Notes: generated from the sequence alone by a model not told the origin. A DNA stretch of 57,275 nt from an uncultured Bacteroidota bacterium (GCA_937900965.1 CALCGJ010000082.1:1-57275); one strand, 5' to 3'; numbered from the stretch's first letter, positions 15,942 through 25,505 are shown. Program-made: numbers and translations.

Positions 15942-17522
15942 ATGGCAGAAATTAAACCAGCCGAAGTATCTGCAATTTTAAGAAAAGAGTTGGCCGGCTA
16001 TCATAATGTGGCCGAACTGGAAGAGATTGGTATTGTGTTGACCGTTGGTGACGGGATAGCCCGTATCTATGGGCTGAACAATGCTGAATCGGGAGAATTG
16101 GTTGAGTTTGAGAAAAACGGCATCAGGGCCATTGTGCTCAATCTGGAAGAGGATAATGTAGGGGTTGTCTTATTGGGTGAAGCGTATGATATAAAAGAGG
16201 GCGACACCGTGAAAAGAACCCGGAGGATTGCCTCGATAGAGGTTGGCGAAGGATTGCTCGGGCGTGTTATCAACACCCTTGGGGAGCCGATCGACGGGAA
16301 GGGAAAAATCGAAGGCGATTGCTATGAGATGCCTCTGGAACGGAAAGCTCCCGGAGTAATCTACCGGCAGCCAGTTAATGAACCGCTGCAAACCGGAATA
16401 AAAGCCATCGATGCTATGATTCCGATCGGCCGCGGACAACGGGAGTTGATTATTGGCGACAGGCAGACAGGAAAAACTGCCATCGCAATTGATGCAATCA
16501 TCAACCAGCGGGAGTTTTACGAAAAGGGAGAACCTGTCTACTGCATCTATGTAGCTATCGGACAGAAGGGCTCTACCGTTGCAAATATTTATCAGACTCT
16601 TGAGGCGAAAGGAGCAATGGCCTATACCGTAATTGTTACAGCAACTGCTTCCGACCCGGCAGCCATGCAGTTCTATGCCCCTTTCACCGGAGCAGCTATC
16701 GGTGAGTTTTTCAGGGATACGGGACGTCCTGCCCTGGTGATTTATGATGATTTGTCCAAACAGGCTGTTGCCTATCGCGAGGTATCCCTTCTGCTTCGTC
16801 GTCCCCCCGGGCGGGAAGCCTATCCCGGAGATGTTTTTTACCTCCACTCACGCTTACTGGAAAGGGCAGCCAGAATTATTTCATCCGATGCCATTGCCAG
16901 GAAAATGAACGATTTGCCGGAATCGATCCGGCCCCTGGTGAAAGGGGGTGGATCCCTCACGGCTCTACCTATCATAGAAACCCAGGCAGGCGACGTCTCT
17001 GCCTACATTCCGACCAATGTTATTTCGATTACCGACGGACAGATCTTTCTGGAGACCGGCCTATTTAATTCAGGAATACGCCCGGCCATTAATGTGGGAA
17101 TTTCCGTCTCCCGTGTTGGAGGAAATGCCCAGATCAAATCCATGAAAAAAGTGGCCGGCACATTGAAACTTGCTCAGGCCGAATATCGTGAACTGGAGGC
17201 CTTCTCCAAATTCGGATCCGATCTGGATGCAGCTACAAAAGCAGTACTTGACAAGGGCGCCCGGAATGTTCAGATTTTGAAGCAGCATCAATACTCTCCC
17301 ATGCCGGTGGAACAACAGATCGCAATCATCTATTGCGGCACCAGAGGTCTGATAAAAAGTGTACCGGTTAGGAGTGTGATAGATTTTGAGTTAGAGTATC
17401 TTCTGTATATGGTGACACATCACAAAGCGGTTCTGGAGAATCTCCGTGAGGGGAAACTGCTCGAAGAGGATGAAAAAGTGATGGAGAAAGCCGCCGCTGA
17501 TATCTCAAGGAAGTACGCATAA
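15942..17522 (+). CDS. atpA: F1Fo ATP synthase subunit alpha
   Basis: A 526-residue F1 alpha subunit. Domains in order are the N-terminal beta barrel, the nucleotide-binding domain with Walker A GDRQTGKT (starting near residue 172) and the C-terminal helical domain. [36 protein letters not shown] and the arginine-finger region SISDGQ-like [20 protein letters not shown] with [14 protein letters not shown] are all present. I start at ATG 15942 ([13 protein letters not shown]), not at an upstream in-frame ATG inside atpH. Followed without a gap by atpG. Confidence 0.96.
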   Translation: MAEIKPAEVSAILRKELAGYHNVAELEEIGIVLTVGDGIARIYGLNNAESGELVEFEKNGIRAIVLNLEEDNVGVVLLGEAYDIKEGDTVKRTRRIASIEVGEGLLGRVINTLGEPIDGKGKIEGDCYEMPLERKAPGVIYRQPVNEPLQTGIKAIDAMIPIGRGQRELIIGDRQTGKTAIAIDAIINQREFYEKGEPVYCIYVAIGQKGSTVANIYQTLEAKGAMAYTVIVTATASDPAAMQFYAPFTGAAIGEFFRDTGRPALVIYDDLSKQAVAYREVSLLLRRPPGREAYPGDVFYLHSRLLERAARIISSDAIARKMNDLPESIRPLVKGGGSLTALPIIETQAGDVSAYIPTNVISITDGQIFLETGLFNSGIRPAINVGISVSRVGGNAQIKSMKKVAGTLKLAQAEYRELEAFSKFGSDLDAATKAVLDKGARNVQILKQHQYSPMPVEQQIAIIYCGTRGLIKSVPVRSVIDFELEYLLYMVTHHKAVLENLREGKLLEEDEKVMEKAAADISRKYA

Positions 17523-18413
17523 ATGGCTGGATTAAAAGAGGTAAGGATCAGGATTGCATCGGTTAAGTCAACCGAACAGATCACCAATGCCATGAAGATG
17601 GTAGCGGCTTCAAAGCTCAGAAGGGCGCAAAATGCCATCCTGAAGCTCCGGCCATATGCTGCCAAATTGAGGGAGATCATGCAAAACCTGAGCGCCAGTG
17701 CTGATGATACGAATGAAAACAGCTATACCGAAGTTCGGAAAGCTGAACGGATCTTGCTGGTAGTAGTCACCTCCAACCGGGGACTCTGTGGTGCATTCAA
17801 TTCCAATATCATCAAGTTGGCGGTTAGCAGGATAAACAGCACATATAAAATCCAAAACCAAAATCATGCGGTTGATCTGATCACTGTTGGCAAGAAGGCG
17901 AGTGACTTTTTCCGTAAGCAGAAATACCAGGTGATTGAATCATGGGATAATGTGTATGATTCCCTCACCTTCGAAACAGTTGCTCCCAAAGCCAGGATGT
18001 TGATGCAACTATTTGCAGATAAGAAGTATGACCGCATAGAGTTGATTTACAATCAGTTCAAAAACGCTGCCGTTCAGCGGCAGATGGTTGAGCAGTACTT
18101 GCCATTGGTTCCGGAAACTCCTCAGGAGCAGACTAACCTGAAAGAGGTAGAGGCCGACTACATCTTTGAACCTGATATAGAGACCATTTTATCTGAACTG
18201 ATCCCCAAAACTCTTCGAATTCAGCTTTTCAAAGGGATCCTGGATTCCTTCGCTGCAGAAATGGGGGCCAGGATGACAGCGATGCATCAGGCTACTGAAA
18301 ATGCACGGCAGTTGCTAAAAGATCTCAGGATCTCATACAACAAGGCACGTCAGAACCAGATTACCCGGGAGATAATTGAGATCGTGTCGGGAGCGGAAGC
18401 ATTAAAAGGGTAA
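17523..18413 (+). CDS. atpG: F1Fo ATP synthase subunit gamma
   Basis: The 296-residue central shaft. N-terminal KEVRIRIASVKSTEQITNAM and KMVAASKLRRAQ and C-terminal SFAAEMGARMTAMHQATENA and NKARQNQITREIIEIVSGAE are the diagnostic coiled-coil ends. The middle Rossmann-like part includes VVVTSNRGLCGAFN. It is the last gene of this cluster; beta and epsilon (atpD, atpC) are absent from the window. Confidence 0.95.
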   Translation: MAGLKEVRIRIASVKSTEQITNAMKMVAASKLRRAQNAILKLRPYAAKLREIMQNLSASADDTNENSYTEVRKAERILLVVVTSNRGLCGAFNSNIIKLAVSRINSTYKIQNQNHAVDLITVGKKASDFFRKQKYQVIESWDNVYDSLTFETVAPKARMLMQLFADKKYDRIELIYNQFKNAAVQRQMVEQYLPLVPETPQEQTNLKEVEADYIFEPDIETILSELIPKTLRIQLFKGILDSFAAEMGARMTAMHQATENARQLLKDLRISYNKARQNQITREIIEIVSGAEALKG

Positions 18414-18423
18414 ACGAAACCAT

Positions 18424-18444
18424 GGGCGGGTTTGGAACCCGCCC
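18424..18444. repeat. GC-rich hairpin after atpG
   Basis: GGGCGGGTT pairs with AACCCGCCC across a 3-base loop, 10 bases after the atpG stop, and is followed by TTAC. It may act in termination although no T-run follows; it resembles the dispersed palindrome at 14482-14501. The rest of this 166-base gap is GC-rich, with a weak -7-like GATCTTTG at 18546-18553 ahead of ferritin. Confidence 0.6.
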
Positions 18445-18579
18445 TTACTGGCTCACCCATCTGCCGGGTCCCCTTTTCACACGCCGAAGCCCTGCCGCGT
18501 GTCGCAAAAGTTTCAGCGACGGCGTACGCTTCACGTTTTTTTTCCGATCTTTGCAAAACGAAAATTTAAACCTTGAAAT

Positions 18580-19113
18580 ATGGTTACAAAAAACGTTGAA
18601 AAAGCACTGAACGAACAAATTAAGAAAGAGGAGCACTCTTCAAGAATTTACCTCGCCATGGCCTCATGGTGTGAACGTAACGGATATCCGGGCGCTTCGG
18701 ATTGGTTATACAAACAAACGGAGGAGGAACGTCTGCATATGTTGAAACTGGTCCATTACCTGAACGACAGGGGAGGGAATACCCTGGTTGCAAGCCTTGA
18801 CGCACCGACAGCAAAATACAAATCATTGTTGGATGTATTTCAGCAGGTTTTGAAACATGAGGAATTCATATCTGCCTCAATCAATGATCTTTATGCTATA
18901 TGCCTGAAGGAGAAAGATTTTACCAGCGCTAATTACCTCCAATGGTATATCACAGAACAGATTGAAGAGGAGAGTACGGTCAGGAGTATCCTTGATCAGA
19001 TCAACCTGGCCGGTACAGAAAGAGGTGGCCTTTTCCACATTGACAAAGAACTTGCCACTGCCGCAAAAGCCAAAGCAAAGTCACTGGCTACTTTAGCTGA
19101 CTCAGGAGCCTGA
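18580..19113 (+). CDS. ftnA: Bacterial non-heme ferritin
   Basis: A 177-residue ferritin. Ferroxidase ligands fit the family: Glu in KKEEHSSRIYLAM, EEERLHMLKL (Glu and His of helix B), LKHEEFISASIND on helix C and YLQWYITEQIEEE on helix D. It assembles a 24-mer that oxidises and stores iron and lowers oxidative stress on strict or facultative anaerobes. Its last 26 bases overlap the 3' end of the convergent DUF3109 gene. Confidence 0.9.
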   Translation: MVTKNVEKALNEQIKKEEHSSRIYLAMASWCERNGYPGASDWLYKQTEEERLHMLKLVHYLNDRGGNTLVASLDAPTAKYKSLLDVFQQVLKHEEFISASINDLYAICLKEKDFTSANYLQWYITEQIEEESTVRSILDQINLAGTERGGLFHIDKELATAAKAKAKSLATLADSGA

Positions 19114-19651
19114 CCAACTCACGATACCAGGTTTCTCCATATTTCCTTATCAAGGCATCTTTCAGATATTCATAGAGGTATATTTTTTCTCGTTGACCCT
19201 TCTCCAGGGCTTTGTCACAGATATACCATTTGTGGTAGTTTACGGCATCCTCTTTTCCCATCCGGGAGATCCGCAACGGATAGAGATGGCAGGAGAGGGG
19301 TTTTGGGAATGGGATTTTTTTCTGTTGGTAGGCCTCTTCAATTGCACATCGCGCTATTCCCTCTTTAAAAAATATATAGGCACACTCCATGCCTTCAATC
19401 AGAGGTGTCACAAATTTTCCTTCGGCATCATAGTCAAACACTCCCAGACGATCTATCTCCTCGATTCCCTCAGGAGTCATGAATGGCTTGACCTCTGCAA
19501 TGTAGTCGTCGAGAAGTGATATTTCCTCCTCTTCCAACGGCGCTCCGGCATCGCCCTCAACACAACATGCCCCTTTGCATTTTCCCATATCGCAGCAGAA
19601 AAAGAGCTCTTTCAGGTCGTCGGAAATCAGGGCTGGGGGGAGGAGGATCAT
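19088..19651 (-). CDS. DUF3109 family cysteine-cluster protein
   Basis: A 187-residue protein matching the DUF3109 pattern known from Bacteroidetes: FFCCDMGKCKGACCVEGDAG at residues 17-36, a strongly acidic EEEEISLLDDY stretch, and later single cysteines in ECAYIF, RCAIEE, SCHLYPLRI and YICDKA. The cysteine arrangement resembles YkgJ-type putative Zn/Fe cluster proteins, so a metal site is likely. Biochemical function is unknown. The overlap with ferritin is only positional evidence for an iron link. Its start region abuts the 8-bp array at 19661-19740. Confidence 0.75.
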   Translation of the reverse strand: MILLPPALISDDLKELFFCCDMGKCKGACCVEGDAGAPLEEEEISLLDDYIAEVKPFMTPEGIEEIDRLGVFDYDAEGKFVTPLIEGMECAYIFFKEGIARCAIEEAYQQKKIPFPKPLSCHLYPLRISRMGKEDAVNYHKWYICDKALEKGQREKIYLYEYLKDALIRKYGETWYRELVRLLSQLK

Positions 19652-19660
19652 GGAGTATCA

Positions 19661-19740
19661 ATGTAGGAATGTAGGAATGCAGGGATGCAGGGATGCAGGA
19701 ATGCAGGAATGCAGGAATGCAGGAATTTAGGAATTTAGGA
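19661..19740. repeat. 8-bp word array (ATGCAGGA family), 10 units, left arm
   Basis: ATGTAGGA twice, ATGCAGGG twice, ATGCAGGA four times, ATTTAGGA twice. Words TAGGAATG and CAGGAATG recur in reverse complement in the array at 20193-20256, so the two arrays are imperfect inverted repeats around the four-helix-bundle gene. Confidence 0.9.
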
Positions 19741-19817
19741 ATGAAAAAGTTTTCAGCAAAGGTATAACCTTTTGTGGTAATGTAGGATTAATGTATGGAA
19801 TCGTAAAACATTGTATC

Positions 19818-20171
19818 ATGAAAGAGAATATTATAAAAATGAAAAGCTTGACGCTGGCCAAAGAGACTGTCTTTTTATATCAGTACCTGACTAGAGATAA
19901 AAGAGAGTATATCCTTTCCAAGCAATTGCTCAGGTCAGGAACTTCTGTGGGGGCAAACATTTCGGAAGGAGTGGCCGGACAATCAAAAAGGGATTTTCAG
20001 CACAGAATGTCAATTGCATATAAAGAGGCCAGGGAAACAGAATTCTGGCTTACCTTATTGTGTGAAACCGGGTACCTTACCATGGAAAAATCTGAGGCAG
20101 CCAGAAAAGTTTGCGATGAAGTAATACGAATATTATTCACAATTTTAAAAACCTCCTCTCAAACAAAATAA
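19818..20171 (+). CDS. Four-helix-bundle protein (23S rRNA IVP/S23-like)
   Basis: A 117-residue protein (MKENIIKMKSLTLAKETVFL...) with the IVP/S23 hallmarks SKQLLRSGTSVGANISEGVA and YKEARETEFWLTLLCETGYL. These small bundles were first found in intervening sequences of 23S rRNA and are related to the Avd accessory protein of diversity-generating retroelements; a molecular role is not established for free-standing copies. There is no rRNA here. The gene sits by itself between inverted 8-bp word arrays (19661-19740 and 20193-20256). An upstream ATG at 19791 is also possible; I chose 19818 because homologues begin close to this point. Confidence 0.8.
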   Translation: MKENIIKMKSLTLAKETVFLYQYLTRDKREYILSKQLLRSGTSVGANISEGVAGQSKRDFQHRMSIAYKEARETEFWLTLLCETGYLTMEKSEAARKVCDEVIRILFTILKTSSQTK

Positions 20172-20192
20172 TTCATAATTCCCACAATCCTT

Positions 20193-20256
20193 CATTCCTA
20201 CATTCCTGCATTGGTGCATTGGTGCATTGATGCATTGATTCTTTGATACATTGACA
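20193..20256. repeat. 8-bp word array (CATTGGTG/CATTCCTG family), 8 units, right arm
   Basis: CATTCCTA, CATTCCTG, CATTGGTG twice, CATTGATG, CATTGATT, CTTTGATA, CATTGACA. It is inverted relative to 19661-19740. The rest of the gap to nuoA is AT-rich and holds the nuo promoter. Confidence 0.9.
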
Positions 20257-20378
20257 TTTATCAGCATTCGCTTTGACATTTATCAAACACACATGGTTAC
20301 ATATCACTCTATCAATGAATTAATGATAGCATATATATAATATAGTATATCATGCTCTTTCGGAAAAAAGAATCTTTA

Positions 20379-20386
20379 TATATTTG
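20379..20386 (+). promoter_or_regulatory. -7 box for the nuo operon
   Basis: TATATTTG (TAnnTTTG) followed by CG, 26 bases upstream of the nuoA ATG. Confidence 0.6.
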
Positions 20387-20412
20387 CGCCTGTTTGTTAA
20401 TCGATTAACGAT

Positions 20413-20763
20413 ATGAGTGCTGAAAGTCTGATCCTGTTCTTCATCGTGGGAGCATTTCTAGTAGGAATAGCCTTGCTTTTCTCAAGCATTGTTCCTCCCA
20501 CCTCAACCAATCCTCAAAAAGCTGAAGCCTATGAATGCGGGATCCCCACAGAGGGATTGACCTGGCTTCAGTTCAACGTGGGGTATTACCTGTTTGCAAT
20601 CATCTTCCTGATCTTTGACGTGGAGACGGTCTTCATCTTCCCATGGGCGGTAGTGATGAAAGAGGCAGGAATAGCGGGTTTTATTGAGATTGTCATATTT
20701 TTCTTTGTCTTAGGCTTGGGTTTACTCTACGCCTGGAAGAAAGGAGCGCTGAAATGGGAGTAA
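20413..20763 (+). CDS. nuoA: NADH-quinone oxidoreductase-type complex I subunit A
   Basis: A 116-residue three-helix subunit with the conserved loop [13 protein letters not shown] (Cys-bearing loop between TM1 and TM2) and [10 protein letters not shown] at the start of TM2/TM3. It begins the contiguous complex I set nuoA-B-C-D-H-I-J-K-L-M-N, all on the plus strand. Its end overlaps nuoB by 10 bases. Confidence 0.95.
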   Translation: MSAESLILFFIVGAFLVGIALLFSSIVPPTSTNPQKAEAYECGIPTEGLTWLQFNVGYYLFAIIFLIFDVETVFIFPWAVVMKEAGIAGFIEIVIFFFVLGLGLLYAWKKGALKWE

Positions 20764-21296
20764 ATATCAAGAATATGAAGTACTCCGATTTTCAGGACAA
20801 CGAAACACTTGAGTTGTTCGAAAATACCGGAGGAAATGTGATGCTCACCACCATTGATGCTGTCATCGACTGGGGACGGTCCAACTCCATCTGGCCGCTC
20901 ACGTTCGCCACAAGTTGCTGTGGTATTGAGATGATGGCTACAGGAGCTTCAAGACACGATTTTGCACGTTTTGGCATCGAGGTCTACAGGGCTTCTCCCC
21001 GTCAGGCGGATGTGATTGTGGTTGCAGGAACGATCGTTAACAAGATGGCCCCGGTTCTGAAGCGTCTCTACGACCAGATGTCGGATCCCAAGTATGTGAT
21101 CGCTATGGGGGCCTGTGCTGTTTCAGGAGGACCCTTCTTTTATAACACCTATCATGTGATCCGTGGCGTTGATCATGTTATTCCGGTCGATGTTTATATC
21201 CCCGGCTGTCCACCACGTCCCGAAGCACTCCTATATGGCGTTATGCAACTTCAGCGGAAAATCAAACTGGAGACAATCGCTAAAAAAAAGGCATGA
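20754..21296 (+). CDS. nuoB: Complex I subunit B (N2 cluster)
   Basis: A 180-residue subunit carrying the terminal [4Fe-4S] cluster N2. Ligands are visible: tandem Cys55-Cys56 in [10 protein letters not shown], then Cys in [10 protein letters not shown] and GCPPRPEAL. It passes electrons to quinone at the interface with NuoD and NuoH. An internal ATG at 20775 is an alternative start. The final codons and stop lie in the heptamer array starting at 21291. Confidence 0.95.
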   Translation: MGVNIKNMKYSDFQDNETLELFENTGGNVMLTTIDAVIDWGRSNSIWPLTFATSCCGIEMMATGASRHDFARFGIEVYRASPRQADVIVVAGTIVNKMAPVLKRLYDQMSDPKYVIAMGACAVSGGPFFYNTYHVIRGVDHVIPVDVYIPGCPPRPEALLYGVMQLQRKIKLETIAKKKA

Positions 21297-21360
21297 GGCA
21301 CGAGGGACGAAGGACGAAGGATGAGGGACGAAGGACGAAGGATGGGGGACGAAGGATGAA
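21291..21360. repeat. Heptamer array (GGACGAA family) at the nuoB end
   Basis: Ten 7-bp units: GCATGAG, GCACGAG, GGACGAA twice, GGATGAG, GGACGAA twice, GGATGGG, GGACGAA, GGATGAA. It contains the nuoB stop codon and lies inside the operon. Confidence 0.9.
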
Positions 21361-21385
21361 CCATAAATAATGGATGAATTGAAAA

Positions 21386-21430
21386 TCACGCTATTCACGC
21401 TATTCACGACATTCACGCTATTCACGAAAT
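21386..21430. repeat. 9-bp word array (TCACGCTAT family) before nuoC
   Basis: TCACGCTAT twice, TCACGACAT, TCACGCTAT, TCACGAAAT, ending 6 bases before the nuoC start. Its reverse complement contains GTGAATA, the core of the array at 25461-25505. Confidence 0.9.
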
Positions 21431-21436
21431 TAACAT

Positions 21437-21895
21437 ATGGAAGCTGAAAAACTGAAAGAAAAAATTCTGGAAATTGTTCCTGAAGCTCAGCTTGAGGAGA
21501 ATAAGCAATTTCCGACATTCCTGATTCCATCCGGGAAGTTCAAATCCCTGGCTACCCGTCTGAAAGAGGAGAAAGATCTCGATTTTGACTACCTCTTTTG
21601 TCTGACCGGAGTCGACTGGGGAACAGAATTAGGTGTTGTATATCACTTTACTTCTACCTCCTTCAACCATTCCCTGGAGTTGAAAGTTAAGACTGAAAAC
21701 CGGGAAAATCCGGAATTTGACACCGTTGCCGATCTGTGGAGAACAGCTGAGTTTTTTGAGCGGGAAGTATGGGATCTCTTTGGAATCCGCTTCACGGATC
21801 ATCCCGATATGCGTCGCATCTTCCTGGAGGAGGATTGGGTAGGATATCCTATGCGGAAGGATTACACAGACGAAGTTAACATCGTAGAATTGTAA
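21437..21895 (+). CDS. nuoC: Complex I subunit C (30 kDa)
   Basis: A 152-residue stand-alone NuoC, not fused to NuoD. Conserved parts are YLFCLTGVDWG, TVADLWRTAEFFEREVWDLF and GIRFTDHPDMRRIFL, followed by YPMRKDY, the family signature near the C-terminus. It is in the connecting module between the N2 subunit and NuoD. Two bases separate it from nuoD. Confidence 0.93.
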   Translation: MEAEKLKEKILEIVPEAQLEENKQFPTFLIPSGKFKSLATRLKEEKDLDFDYLFCLTGVDWGTELGVVYHFTSTSFNHSLELKVKTENRENPEFDTVADLWRTAEFFEREVWDLFGIRFTDHPDMRRIFLEEDWVGYPMRKDYTDEVNIVEL

Positions 21896-21897
21896 CT

Positions 21898-23025
21898 ATG
21901 AAAGAGATCATTAACCTGCCAGTACGCAGCATCGAGGAGGAGGAGTACCATATCAATATGGGTCCTCAGCACCCCTCAACACATGGTGTACTCCGGTTGG
22001 TCGTTACCCTGCAAGGGGAAACAGTAATGAAAGTTCAGCCCCATTGCGGATACATCCACCGTGGTATTGAAAAGATGTGCGAGAAGGATACCTATCAGCA
22101 GATCATTCACCTCACCGACCGGATGGATTATCTCTCGGCCCACATCAACAACCACGCTGTATGCCTTCTGGTAGAAGGAGCCCTGGAGGTTGAGGTTCCC
22201 GAGCGGGTCAAATACATCCGTACCATTGTGGATGAGTTGAACCGGATCGCTTCACACCAGCTCTGGTGGTGCAGCTTCGGGATGGACCTTGGCGGACTTA
22301 CCTGCTTCTTCTACGGACTTCGCGACCGGGAACACATCCTCGACATCTTCGAAGAGTCATTCGGCTCCCGTTTGTTGCACAGTTACTATGCTCCCGGAGG
22401 ATTAATGCAGGACATTCATCCCAATTTCCAGAAACGGACCAAAGACTTTATCAAGTACTTCCGCAAAAAGATTAAGGATTATGATAACATCCTCAGCGGA
22501 AATGTGATTTTTGAGAATCGGAGCCAGGGAATTGGTGTGATGTCAAAAGAGGAAGCGATCAACTATGGAGTTTGCGGTCCGTCGGGTCGTGCCTCAGGAT
22601 GGGAATGTGACATCCGCAAGAAGTACCCCTACGCCATGTATGATAAAGTTGATTTCAGGGAGGTTCTCAGTGATAAAGGAGATACCTATGCACGCTATAT
22701 GGTGAGAATTGATGAGATGCGTGAATCGATGAAGATCATCGAGCAGCTTATTGATAACATCCCGGAAGGAGATTACAGCGTCAAGATGAAACCTATTATC
22801 AAGTTGCCACCCGGGGAGTATTACCAGCGCGTGGAATCTGCACGCGGTGAACTGGGGATCTACTGTATCTCTGACGGGAATAAGACCCCTGTACGGATGA
22901 AGTTCCGTACGCCTAGTTTTGTTAACCTGGGTGTTTTGGATAAGCTCAGCCGCAACATGAAGATTGCCGACCTGGTAGCTATCGGCGCTTCTCTCGATTT
23001 AGTAATTCCGGATATTGACAGATAA
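21898..23025 (+). CDS. nuoD: Complex I subunit D (49 kDa)
   Basis: A 375-residue subunit forming the quinone pocket with NuoB. It shows the signature [48 protein letters not shown] and the C-terminal [15 protein letters not shown]. It descends from the [NiFe] hydrogenase large subunit but lacks that cofactor's Cys pairs. Nuo and membrane-bound hydrogenase D subunits are separated by these motifs, and this one is of the Nuo type. Confidence 0.95.
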   Translation: MKEIINLPVRSIEEEEYHINMGPQHPSTHGVLRLVVTLQGETVMKVQPHCGYIHRGIEKMCEKDTYQQIIHLTDRMDYLSAHINNHAVCLLVEGALEVEVPERVKYIRTIVDELNRIASHQLWWCSFGMDLGGLTCFFYGLRDREHILDIFEESFGSRLLHSYYAPGGLMQDIHPNFQKRTKDFIKYFRKKIKDYDNILSGNVIFENRSQGIGVMSKEEAINYGVCGPSGRASGWECDIRKKYPYAMYDKVDFREVLSDKGDTYARYMVRIDEMRESMKIIEQLIDNIPEGDYSVKMKPIIKLPPGEYYQRVESARGELGIYCISDGNKTPVRMKFRTPSFVNLGVLDKLSRNMKIADLVAIGASLDLVIPDIDR

Positions 23026-23036
23026 TACCATCCAAC

Positions 23037-24125
23037 ATGGCTTTCAACATTTACGACTTCACCTCATTCACCCAGTCGATCGACGAGGCACTCTATGAGT
23101 GGTTGCCACCTTTCTGGGCGTTGATTGTGGAAATGACCATCATCGGCCTGGTCTTCCTGATCGGGTATGCGATCATCGGCCTGTTTCTGGTATATGCCGA
23201 AAGGAAGGTTTGTGCATTTATGCAGAACCGGGTCGGCCCTAACAGAGTAGGACCTTACGGAATCTTCCAGACGATAGCCGACTTCATCAAGCTGCTGATG
23301 AAAGAGCTGGTCTACATTAAGAACTCAGATAAACTTCTTTTCAACATCGCCCCTTTCATTGTGATCATTGCCTCCTTCATGGCTATAGCGGCCATTCCGT
23401 TTGCCAAAGGATTGCATGCCATCGATTTTGATATCGGGATTATGTATGTGATCGCCGTTACTTCGCTGGGCGTCGTAGGAGTTTTGCTGGCAGGATGGTC
23501 AAGTAACAACAAGTACTCTCTCATTGGTGCCATGCGAAGCGGCGCCCAGATCATCAGTTACGAATTGTCAGTTGGACTCTCTCTGCTTACCATCATTGTT
23601 CTTGCTGGCACCATGCAATTCTCCGAGGTTGTTGAGTTGCAGTCGTCAGGGTGGTTTATATTCAAAGGCCACATCCCGGCCTGCATTGCTTTTGTGATTT
23701 TTCTGATTGCCAGTACAGCTGAAACAAACCGCGGGCCTTTCGACCTTGCCGAAGCCGAATCGGAGCTAACAGCAGGATTCCATACGGAGTATTCAGGGAT
23801 CAAGTTCGCTTTCTTCTTTCTGGCCGAGTACATGAACATGTTCATTGTTGCCTCTATTGCAGCCACGGTTTTCCTGGGCGGATGGATGCCATTCCATATT
23901 GGAAGCTGGGAAGGATTCAACTACGTGATGGATTTTATCCCGCCGCTTTTCTGGTATTTTGGTAAAACCGCTTTTATCATCTGGCTGATGATGTGGTTCA
24001 AATGGACATTCCCCCGTTTACGGATCGACCAGCTTCTGAACCTGGAGTGGAAATACCTGCTCCCGATCAACCTGGTCAATATCCTGATTATGGCTTTTAT
24101 CGTATTAATGGGTTGGCACTTCTAA
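23037..24125 (+). CDS. nuoH: Complex I subunit H
   Basis: A 362-residue, eight- to nine-helix subunit linking the quinone site to the ion-pumping arm. Markers are [40 protein letters not shown], the glutamate-rich [20 protein letters not shown] and [18 protein letters not shown]. All match family positions. Confidence 0.95.
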   Translation: MAFNIYDFTSFTQSIDEALYEWLPPFWALIVEMTIIGLVFLIGYAIIGLFLVYAERKVCAFMQNRVGPNRVGPYGIFQTIADFIKLLMKELVYIKNSDKLLFNIAPFIVIIASFMAIAAIPFAKGLHAIDFDIGIMYVIAVTSLGVVGVLLAGWSSNNKYSLIGAMRSGAQIISYELSVGLSLLTIIVLAGTMQFSEVVELQSSGWFIFKGHIPACIAFVIFLIASTAETNRGPFDLAEAESELTAGFHTEYSGIKFAFFFLAEYMNMFIVASIAATVFLGGWMPFHIGSWEGFNYVMDFIPPLFWYFGKTAFIIWLMMWFKWTFPRLRIDQLLNLEWKYLLPINLVNILIMAFIVLMGWHF

Positions 24126-24129
24126 GATT

Positions 24130-24609
24130 ATGAACAGTTTCTATACATACTTTGCAGATATCTTCCGGGGATTGAAATCCCTTCTCATCGGCATGTCGGT
24201 GACCGGAAGATACTTTTTCAGTCCCGGGCAAATTGTCACTCAGCAATATCCTGAGAACCGGAAAACACTGAAAATGTTTGACCGTTTCAAGGGAGACCTG
24301 ATGATGCCACACGACACAAACAATCAGCATCGGTGTACCGGTTGCGGGATCTGTGAGACCAACTGTCCTAACGGCTCCATTGAGGTTATCTCCGACCGGA
24401 TCGAGCTACCCGATGGCAAAAAGAAACGCATCATCGACAAGCATATTTATCACCTTTCGATGTGCACATTCTGCAACCTTTGTGTAAAGACCTGCCCTTC
24501 GGATGCCCTGGCATGGGACCAAACCTTTGAGCATGCTGTGTTCGATCGCTCCAAACTGACAAAAATTTTGAATAAACCCGGATCATCCATAATTAAAGAT
24601 ATAGAATAA
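24130..24609 (+). CDS. nuoI: Complex I subunit I (two [4Fe-4S])
   Basis: A 159-residue ferredoxin-like subunit with two CxxCxxCxxxCP motifs, CTGCGICETNCPNG (about residue 69) and CTFCNLCVKTCPSD (about residue 112), carrying clusters N6a and N6b. In a NuoEFG-less complex this subunit is the most likely docking and entry point for reduced ferredoxin (inference from related 11-subunit complexes). Its stop overlaps the nuoJ start by one base. Confidence 0.95.
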   Translation: MNSFYTYFADIFRGLKSLLIGMSVTGRYFFSPGQIVTQQYPENRKTLKMFDRFKGDLMMPHDTNNQHRCTGCGICETNCPNGSIEVISDRIELPDGKKKRIIDKHIYHLSMCTFCNLCVKTCPSDALAWDQTFEHAVFDRSKLTKILNKPGSSIIKDIE

Positions 24610-25118
24610 TGACGAGCAATCAATTCATGTTTCTACTCTTTTCAGCGGTCATTGTGATCTTCTCCATCCTCACTGTGACCAGCAGGCGGATTCTTCGGGC
24701 AGCTACGTTTCTGCTGTTCGTACTGGTCTCCACTGCCGGCCTCTACTTTCTGCTTAAATACAATTATCTCGCAGCCATACAGCTAACCCTTTATGCTGGT
24801 GGGATTGTGGTACTTATCATCTTTTCAATTCTGCTTACCAGCCATATTTCTGAGAAGCTGCCTACTGCAGGATTATTGAAAAAGTGGCCTGCCGCCCTGG
24901 TGGCTCTGGTAGGGGCAGCACTCTGTATCGTGGTCATTCTGCAGTATAATTTCCCGGGATCTGTTGTAGATACTGAAGTTGTCAATGTAAGAGACATCGG
25001 GAACAGTCTGATCAGCTACGGCGAAAAAGGGTATGCTTTGCCATTTGAGGTCATCAGTGTTCTTCTGTTAGCTGCATTAATTGGTGCCATCGTTCTGGCT
25101 AAAAAACGTAAAGATTAA
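24609..25118 (+). CDS. nuoJ: Complex I subunit J
   Basis: A 169-residue five-helix membrane subunit. The helix containing NYLAAIQLTLYAGGIVVLII carries the conserved pi-bulge/glycine motif of NuoJ, and the C-terminal helix is typical (FEVISVLLLAALIGAIVLAK). It is between the H and K subunits in the membrane arm. Confidence 0.92.
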   Translation: MTSNQFMFLLFSAVIVIFSILTVTSRRILRAATFLLFVLVSTAGLYFLLKYNYLAAIQLTLYAGGIVVLIIFSILLTSHISEKLPTAGLLKKWPAALVALVGAALCIVVILQYNFPGSVVDTEVVNVRDIGNSLISYGEKGYALPFEVISVLLLAALIGAIVLAKKRKD

Positions 25119-25136
25119 CAGTTAAAGTACAATCAT

Positions 25137-25454
25137 ATGTTTGAAGGAGTTCCATTATCCTGGTTTTTAGTCCTGAGCACCATCATGTTTTTCGTAGGGG
25201 TGTACGGATTCCTGGTGAGAAAAAACCTGATCACCATGCTTATGTCGATAGAGCTGATCCTGAACTCAGTCTGTATCAACTTTGTGGCTTTCAATAAGAT
25301 CCTGTATCCAGAGAACATGGAAGGGATGTTTTTCACCATCTTTATTATCGCTGTGGCAGCCGCCGAGGCTTCCGTAGCAATTGCCATCATCATCAATATA
25401 TACAGACGTATCGTCAGTATTGATGTGGAGAAAATGAATGAGATGAAATATTGA
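25137..25454 (+). CDS. nuoK: Complex I subunit K
   Basis: A 105-residue three-helix, MrpC-like subunit. The two membrane glutamates needed for ion transfer are present: Glu in MLMSIELILNSVCINF (helix 2) and in VAAAEASVAIAIIINIYR (helix 3). It is followed by a 106-base spacer filled with 9-bp words, then nuoL. Confidence 0.94.
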   Translation: MFEGVPLSWFLVLSTIMFFVGVYGFLVRKNLITMLMSIELILNSVCINFVAFNKILYPENMEGMFFTIFIIAVAAAEASVAIAIIINIYRRIVSIDVEKMNEMKY

Positions 25455-25460
25455 TTAAAA

Positions 25461-25505
25461 CGTGAATAACGTGAGTATCGTGAATAACGTGAATAACGTG
25501 AGTAT
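25461..25505. repeat. 9-bp word array (CGTGAATAA family) between nuoK and nuoL
   Basis: CGTGAATAA, CGTGAGTAT, CGTGAATAA twice, CGTGAGTAT, then a degenerate unit. It begins 6 bases after the nuoK stop. It is the inverted counterpart of the 21386-21430 array. A further AAATCG-rich stretch (25523-25555) fills the rest of the spacer. Confidence 0.85.

Noticed and set aside
16170-16847. 225-codon frame on the minus strand
   Set aside because: Antisense to atpA, one of the most conserved genes known; no independent evidence of coding.
19661-20256. CRISPR array
   Set aside because: Units are 8 bp in tandem without unique spacers; CRISPR repeats are about 24-48 bp with spacers of similar length, and no cas gene is nearby.
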